Source: Streptomyces djakartensis
GTDB taxonomy: Bacteria; Actinomycetota; Actinomycetes; Streptomycetales; Streptomycetaceae
Assembly: GCF_014651075.1 (NCBI RefSeq)
Contig: NZ_BMWE01000008.1
Coordinates: forward strand, 62,001 to 126,000
Length of the DNA: 64,000 bases
Reading direction: 5' to 3'
Shown: positions 60,963 through 64,000 of the stretch, piece by piece
Position numbering within the stretch: position 1 is the first letter of the stretch
Layout: every line of letters begins with the position of its first letter
Position numbers and translations under genes: made by a program
The notes under the pieces: model-generated
The model's database searches: none
What the model was told of the DNA's origin: nothing
What the model saw: the letters and a program-made list of their open reading frames with translations, nothing else

Positions 60963-61607
60963 GTGACCACAGATATGCGAACCCGGGTGCGAAACGGAGA
61001 TCCGGACGCCTTCGCGGAACTCTTCGACGCGTGCGCCCGCGCGGTGTACAACCACGCCTTCCGGCTGACCGCCGACTGGTCGCTGGCCGAGGACGTGATG
61101 TCGACGACCTTCATGGAGGCGTGGCGGCGCCGGGCCTCGGTCGAGGCCGAAGGCGGCTCGCTGCGGCCGTGGCTGCTGGGTATCGCCACCAACGTCGCCC
61201 GCTCCCACCACCGCAGCAACCGCCGCTACCGCAACGCGGCCAGCGCCGCGGCCGCCGCGCACGCCGCCGAGGAACGGGTCGAGGACCACGCCGAGGAGAC
61301 CGCCGGACGCCTGGACGACCGGCGCCGTATCAACGCCACGCTCGCCGCCCTCAGCCTGCTCAAGCGCCCCGAGCGTGAGGTCCTGACGCTGTGTTTGTGG
61401 GAGGGGCTGGAGTACGCCGAGGCGGCCCGCGCCCTCGGCATCCCGGTCGGCACCGTCCGCTCCCGCCTCTCCCGCGCCCGCGCCAAGCTGCGCAAGCTCA
61501 CCGACGCCCAACTGCTCGGAGAAAAACGGGAACCCACCCGCACGAACCGGCAGATAACAGGTGATCGCGGATACGCGGTCCGGTCCGCACAGGAAGGAAA
61601 CCGATGA
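60963..61607 (+). CDS. ECF-type RNA polymerase sigma factor
   Basis: 214 residues from a GTG; ATG at 60975 is an alternative. Sigma region 2 (about 17-80: AFAELFDACARAVYNHAFRLTADWSLAEDVMSTTFMEAWRRR) and region 4 (about 125-178: LAALSLLKRPEREVLTLCLWEGLEYAEAARALGIPVGTVRSRLSRARAKLRKL) are both intact. The last 35 residues are a polar tail. The stop overlaps the next gene's ATG (ATGA), so the sigma and the CU044-type protein are coupled. In this group the partner probably controls the sigma factor. Confidence 0.92.
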   Translation: MTTDMRTRVRNGDPDAFAELFDACARAVYNHAFRLTADWSLAEDVMSTTFMEAWRRRASVEAEGGSLRPWLLGIATNVARSHHRSNRRYRNAASAAAAAHAAEERVEDHAEETAGRLDDRRRINATLAALSLLKRPEREVLTLCLWEGLEYAEAARALGIPVGTVRSRLSRARAKLRKLTDAQLLGEKREPTRTNRQITGDRGYAVRSAQEGNR

Positions 61608-62683
61608 ACGCCAGCCCCTCCCACCGGCCCCACCCGGCCGAGTGGACGGAGACGCAGAGTCTGCTGCCCTCCGCCGAGCGGGATCTGCCGGCGGGCCGCC
61701 ACCAGTTCCACAAGGAGCAGATGATGGCCCGGATCCACGAAGACCTCCGTACCTCCTCGCGTACGTCCGCCACCTCTCCGGCCGCGCCCGTGAAGCGCTC
61801 CAACCCGTTCCTGCGCCGCACGATCCTCCTGCCCGCCGCGGCCTTCGCCCTGGCCGGCGCGGTCCTGGGCGGCCTCGCCCTCACCGGCGGCGGCGCGGAC
61901 GACGGCAGGACCGCCCTGGCCACCGGCCCCGCACTGACCACCACGATCGGCGTCGCCGACCCCAAGGGCGCCCCCCAGCTCCTCGAACGCATCTCCCTGG
62001 CCGCCGCCGACACCTCCGCGCCCACCCCGCGCAAGGGCCAGTACATCTACATCGCCTCGAAGGTGGCCGACACCTACATCAAGACCGAGGGCGACAAGAG
62101 CGAGGTGGTCAGCGACGAGCTGCACTCCCGCCAGGTCTGGAACTCCCTCGACGGCAGGGACGGCTGGCTGATCGAGGCCGGCAAGACGAGCGACAAGGGC
62201 ATCACCCTGAAGGGCGACACCCCGTTCACCGGCGCCTACAACGCCCTGGCCGAACTGCCGACCGACCCCGACACGCTGCTCCAGCGGATCTACCGAGAGT
62301 CGGACGCCGTCCGGGACCCCGAAGTCCCGCGCGACCAGGCCGCCTTCGTCGCGATCGGCGATCTGCTGTTCGAGAGCTACCCGCCCGCCGAGGTCGGCGC
62401 CGCCCTCTACAAGGCCGCGGCAAAGATCCCCGGAGTCGTCTCGGTGGATGACGCGGTCGACGCCACGGGCCGGCACGGGGTCGCGATCGCGCGGGAGAAC
62501 GACGGCGAGCGTATCGAGTGGATCTTCGACAAGAAGACGCTGCGGTTCCTCGGCGAGCGCATCGTGGTAGTCAAGGCCACGGCGGGCGATCCCCTCAAGG
62601 TCGGTACCGTCACGCACACCAGCGCGATCACCGAGCGCGCGGTCGTCGACGCCAACAAGCAGCTCCCCGGGCAGGCGAGCTGA
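61604..62683 (+). CDS. CU044_5270-family membrane-anchored partner of the ECF sigma factor
   Basis: 359 residues. The cytoplasmic N-terminus has an anti-sigma-like stretch (EWTETQSLLPSAERDLPAGRHQFHKEQMMARI). One membrane segment lies at about 73-95 (LRRTILLPAAAFALAGAVLGGLALTGG), and an extracytoplasmic domain (about 110-359) matches the CU044_5270 type (GQYIYIASKVADTYI; PTDPDTLLQRIYRES; HGVAIARENDGERIEWIFDKKT). The family sits next to ECF sigma genes and probably transmits an outside signal to them. Confidence 0.9.
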   Translation: MNASPSHRPHPAEWTETQSLLPSAERDLPAGRHQFHKEQMMARIHEDLRTSSRTSATSPAAPVKRSNPFLRRTILLPAAAFALAGAVLGGLALTGGGADDGRTALATGPALTTTIGVADPKGAPQLLERISLAAADTSAPTPRKGQYIYIASKVADTYIKTEGDKSEVVSDELHSRQVWNSLDGRDGWLIEAGKTSDKGITLKGDTPFTGAYNALAELPTDPDTLLQRIYRESDAVRDPEVPRDQAAFVAIGDLLFESYPPAEVGAALYKAAAKIPGVVSVDDAVDATGRHGVAIARENDGERIEWIFDKKTLRFLGERIVVVKATAGDPLKVGTVTHTSAITERAVVDANKQLPGQAS

Positions 62684-64000
62684 ATGCGCGACAGAACCAC
62701 GAGCGCCTCGCTGGCCGCCCTGCTGGTGGCGGGGCTGATGACGGGCGTCTCGGTGGCGGCCACGGGCTCCGGCCTCGGCGTACGGACGCAGGACACCGCC
62801 ACGGTCGCGGCGCCCGGCGGCTCCGCCCTCGGCACGCGGACCGCCGGCTCCGCCTCCGCGGCCGGCCGGTACGTCACCCTCCTCACCGGCGACCGGGTCC
62901 GGCTGGACCCCCGGGGTCGGGTGACGGGCGTACGGCGGGCACCGGGCCGCGAGCACATCCCGGTGTCCGTGCGCGGCGTCGGGGGCGATCAGTACGTCGT
63001 TCCCGCCGACGCCGCCGCCCTGATCGGCCAAGGCGTCCTGGACATGCGGCTGTTCGACGTCAGCGGCCTGGCACGCGCTGGCTACGACGACACCCGGCGC
63101 GCCACGCTCCCGCTGATCGTGTCGTACGAGGGCAAGTCCGCCCAGCGCAGGAGTACGCAGAAGTCACTGGTCGCGGACGCGGACGCCACCGTGCGCCGGG
63201 AATTGCCCAGCGTGGCGGGCGCCGCGATCACCGTGCCCAAGGCCGGGGCCGACGACATGTGGCAGGCCCTCACCGAGGAGCAGGGAGTCGCGCGGGTCTG
63301 GCTGGACGGCCGGTTCAAGGCGCCGGCGGACGAAGACGGCGCGAAGGCCGGGGAAGCGGGCGGCGGCGTGGCGCAGATCGGCGCCCCGGCCGCCTGGGCG
63401 GCCGGATACGACGGCAAGGGCGTCAAGGTCGCCGTCCTGGACACCGGCGTCGACACCACCCACCCGGACCTCGCCTCGGTGGTGAAGGCGTCGAAGAACT
63501 TCACCGGCGCTGCCGGCACCGACGACATGGCCGGCCACGGCACCCATGTGGCCGCGACGCTGGCGGGCTCCGGCGCACGCTCCGGCGGCCGGTACAAGGG
63601 CGTCGCGCCCGGTGCCGGGATCCTCAACGCCAAGGTGCTTAACGACAGCGGCGAGGGCAGCGACTCCAGCGTCATCGCCGGCCTGGAGTGGGCCGCCGGG
63701 CAGGGCGCCAGGGTGGCCAACCTCAGCCTGGGCCAGGTCGACACCCCGGGGGAGGACCCGGTCGAGGCGGCGGTGAACGCCCTCTCGAAGAGCACCGGCA
63801 TGCTCACCGTCGCCGCGGCCGGCAACGAGGGCCCCGACGCGGGAACCGTCGACTCCCCGGGGGCCGCGGAGTCGGCGCTCACCGTGGGCGCCGTCGACGG
63901 CGAGGACCGGCTCGCCGACTTCTCCAGCACCGGCCCGACCGCCGAGAGCGCGCTGAAACCGGACCTCACGGCACCGGGCGTGGACATCGTCTCGGCGAAG
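62684..64000 (+). CDS. Secreted subtilisin-like serine protease (S8), cut by the window edge
   Basis: 439 codons are visible from an ATG directly after the previous stop. Signal peptide about 1-30 (ASLAALLVAGLMTGVSVAA). A propeptide-like region (about 60-220) includes YVTLLTGDRVRLD and VPKAGADDMWQAL. The catalytic domain starts near 235: Asp253 in AVLDTGVDTTHPDL, His285 in GHGTH, oxyanion Asn381 in AAAGNEG. The catalytic Ser lies beyond the edge. Third gene of the sigma operon, so extracellular proteolysis may be its regulated output. Confidence 0.9.
   Translation, partial: MRDRTTSASLAALLVAGLMTGVSVAATGSGLGVRTQDTATVAAPGGSALGTRTAGSASAAGRYVTLLTGDRVRLDPRGRVTGVRRAPGREHIPVSVRGVGGDQYVVPADAAALIGQGVLDMRLFDVSGLARAGYDDTRRATLPLIVSYEGKSAQRRSTQKSLVADADATVRRELPSVAGAAITVPKAGADDMWQALTEEQGVARVWLDGRFKAPADEDGAKAGEAGGGVAQIGAPAAWAAGYDGKGVKVAVLDTGVDTTHPDLASVVKASKNFTGAAGTDDMAGHGTHVAATLAGSGARSGGRYKGVAPGAGILNAKVLNDSGEGSDSSVIAGLEWAAGQGARVANLSLGQVDTPGEDPVEAAVNALSKSTGMLTVAAAGNEGPDAGTVDSPGAAESALTVGAVDGEDRLADFSSTGPTAESALKPDLTAPGVDIVSAK

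Noticed and set aside
1..64000. CRISPR arrays, rRNA operons, a replication origin, or a complete insertion sequence
   Set aside because: No regularly spaced repeats, no rRNA-like sequence, no DnaA-box cluster and no intact transposase were seen on either strand.

Overview
The window is chromosomal DNA from a Streptomyces or very close relative. The evidence is GC-rich coding throughout, GTG starts, and several families typical of that genus: an Scr1-type XRE/DUF5753 regulator with a DUF397 partner, a DUF574-type methyltransferase, DUF2180, DUF5937-ArsR, a SpoIIE/HATPase regulator, a GPP34 protein, and a GH11 xylanase next to an AxeA-like esterase. No rRNA gene, intact tRNA, CRISPR array or replication origin was seen.

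Left part (1-13.7 kb): an alpha/beta hydrolase; an ADP-ribosylglycohydrolase-like protein that has lost its metal-binding aspartates; a secreted beta-propeller phytase; a sodium:solute symporter; an SDR/unknown divergent pair around a palindromic operator; a large membrane protein; a D,D-carboxypeptidase with a 600-residue acidic repeat tail; and a GPP34 protein. From 13.8 to 22 kb come the XRE/DUF397 pair, a MerR regulator with a classic 19-bp-spacer promoter, glutathione peroxidase, a methyltransferase, the xylanase-esterase operon (both enzymes without carbohydrate-binding modules), DUF2180, and a TetR gene frameshifted exactly at a perfect hairpin. From 22 to 33 kb lie envelope proteins, an MFS exporter with an ArsR-type regulator, an AbgT transporter divergent from a CocE/NonD hydrolase, and a secreted protein with a lysine-rich, cysteine-bracketed C-terminus next to a small membrane protein.

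Middle (33.7-48.4 kb): a PAS/GAF-like-SpoIIE-HATPase signalling protein, an unusual orphan type III polyketide synthase, then a sugar catabolic block. That block has a LacI regulator, a binding-protein ABC importer (ATPase, permease, lipoprotein), a divergent PfkB kinase with a small monooxygenase-fold protein, a TerD-like protein, and a secreted GH32 fructan hydrolase. The importer/kinase promoter region and the GH32 promoter share the same two-site operator with identical 16-bp spacing. This suggests one regulon that cuts fructan outside the cell, imports the fructose and phosphorylates it. The GH32 enzyme carries a module nested inside another copy of itself, inserted in the catalytic propeller.

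Right part (48.6-64 kb): a LysE exporter, DUF2243 plus CtaG-like copper/oxidase-assembly genes, a TPR protein and a DUF805 protein. A patchier, partly lower-GC accessory stretch (about 53.1-60.4 kb) follows. It holds orphan membrane proteins, an NmrA-like reductase divergent from an HxlR regulator, the C-terminal stump of a tyrosine integrase, and two approximately 110-bp direct repeats about 3.6 kb apart. Each repeat contains a terminator hairpin and a tRNA 3'-half remnant, and they flank an HD hydrolase, an XRE regulator and two unknown genes. This looks like the scar of a tRNA-integrating element. The window ends in an ECF sigma factor / CU044_5270-like protein / subtilisin-like protease operon cut by the right edge.
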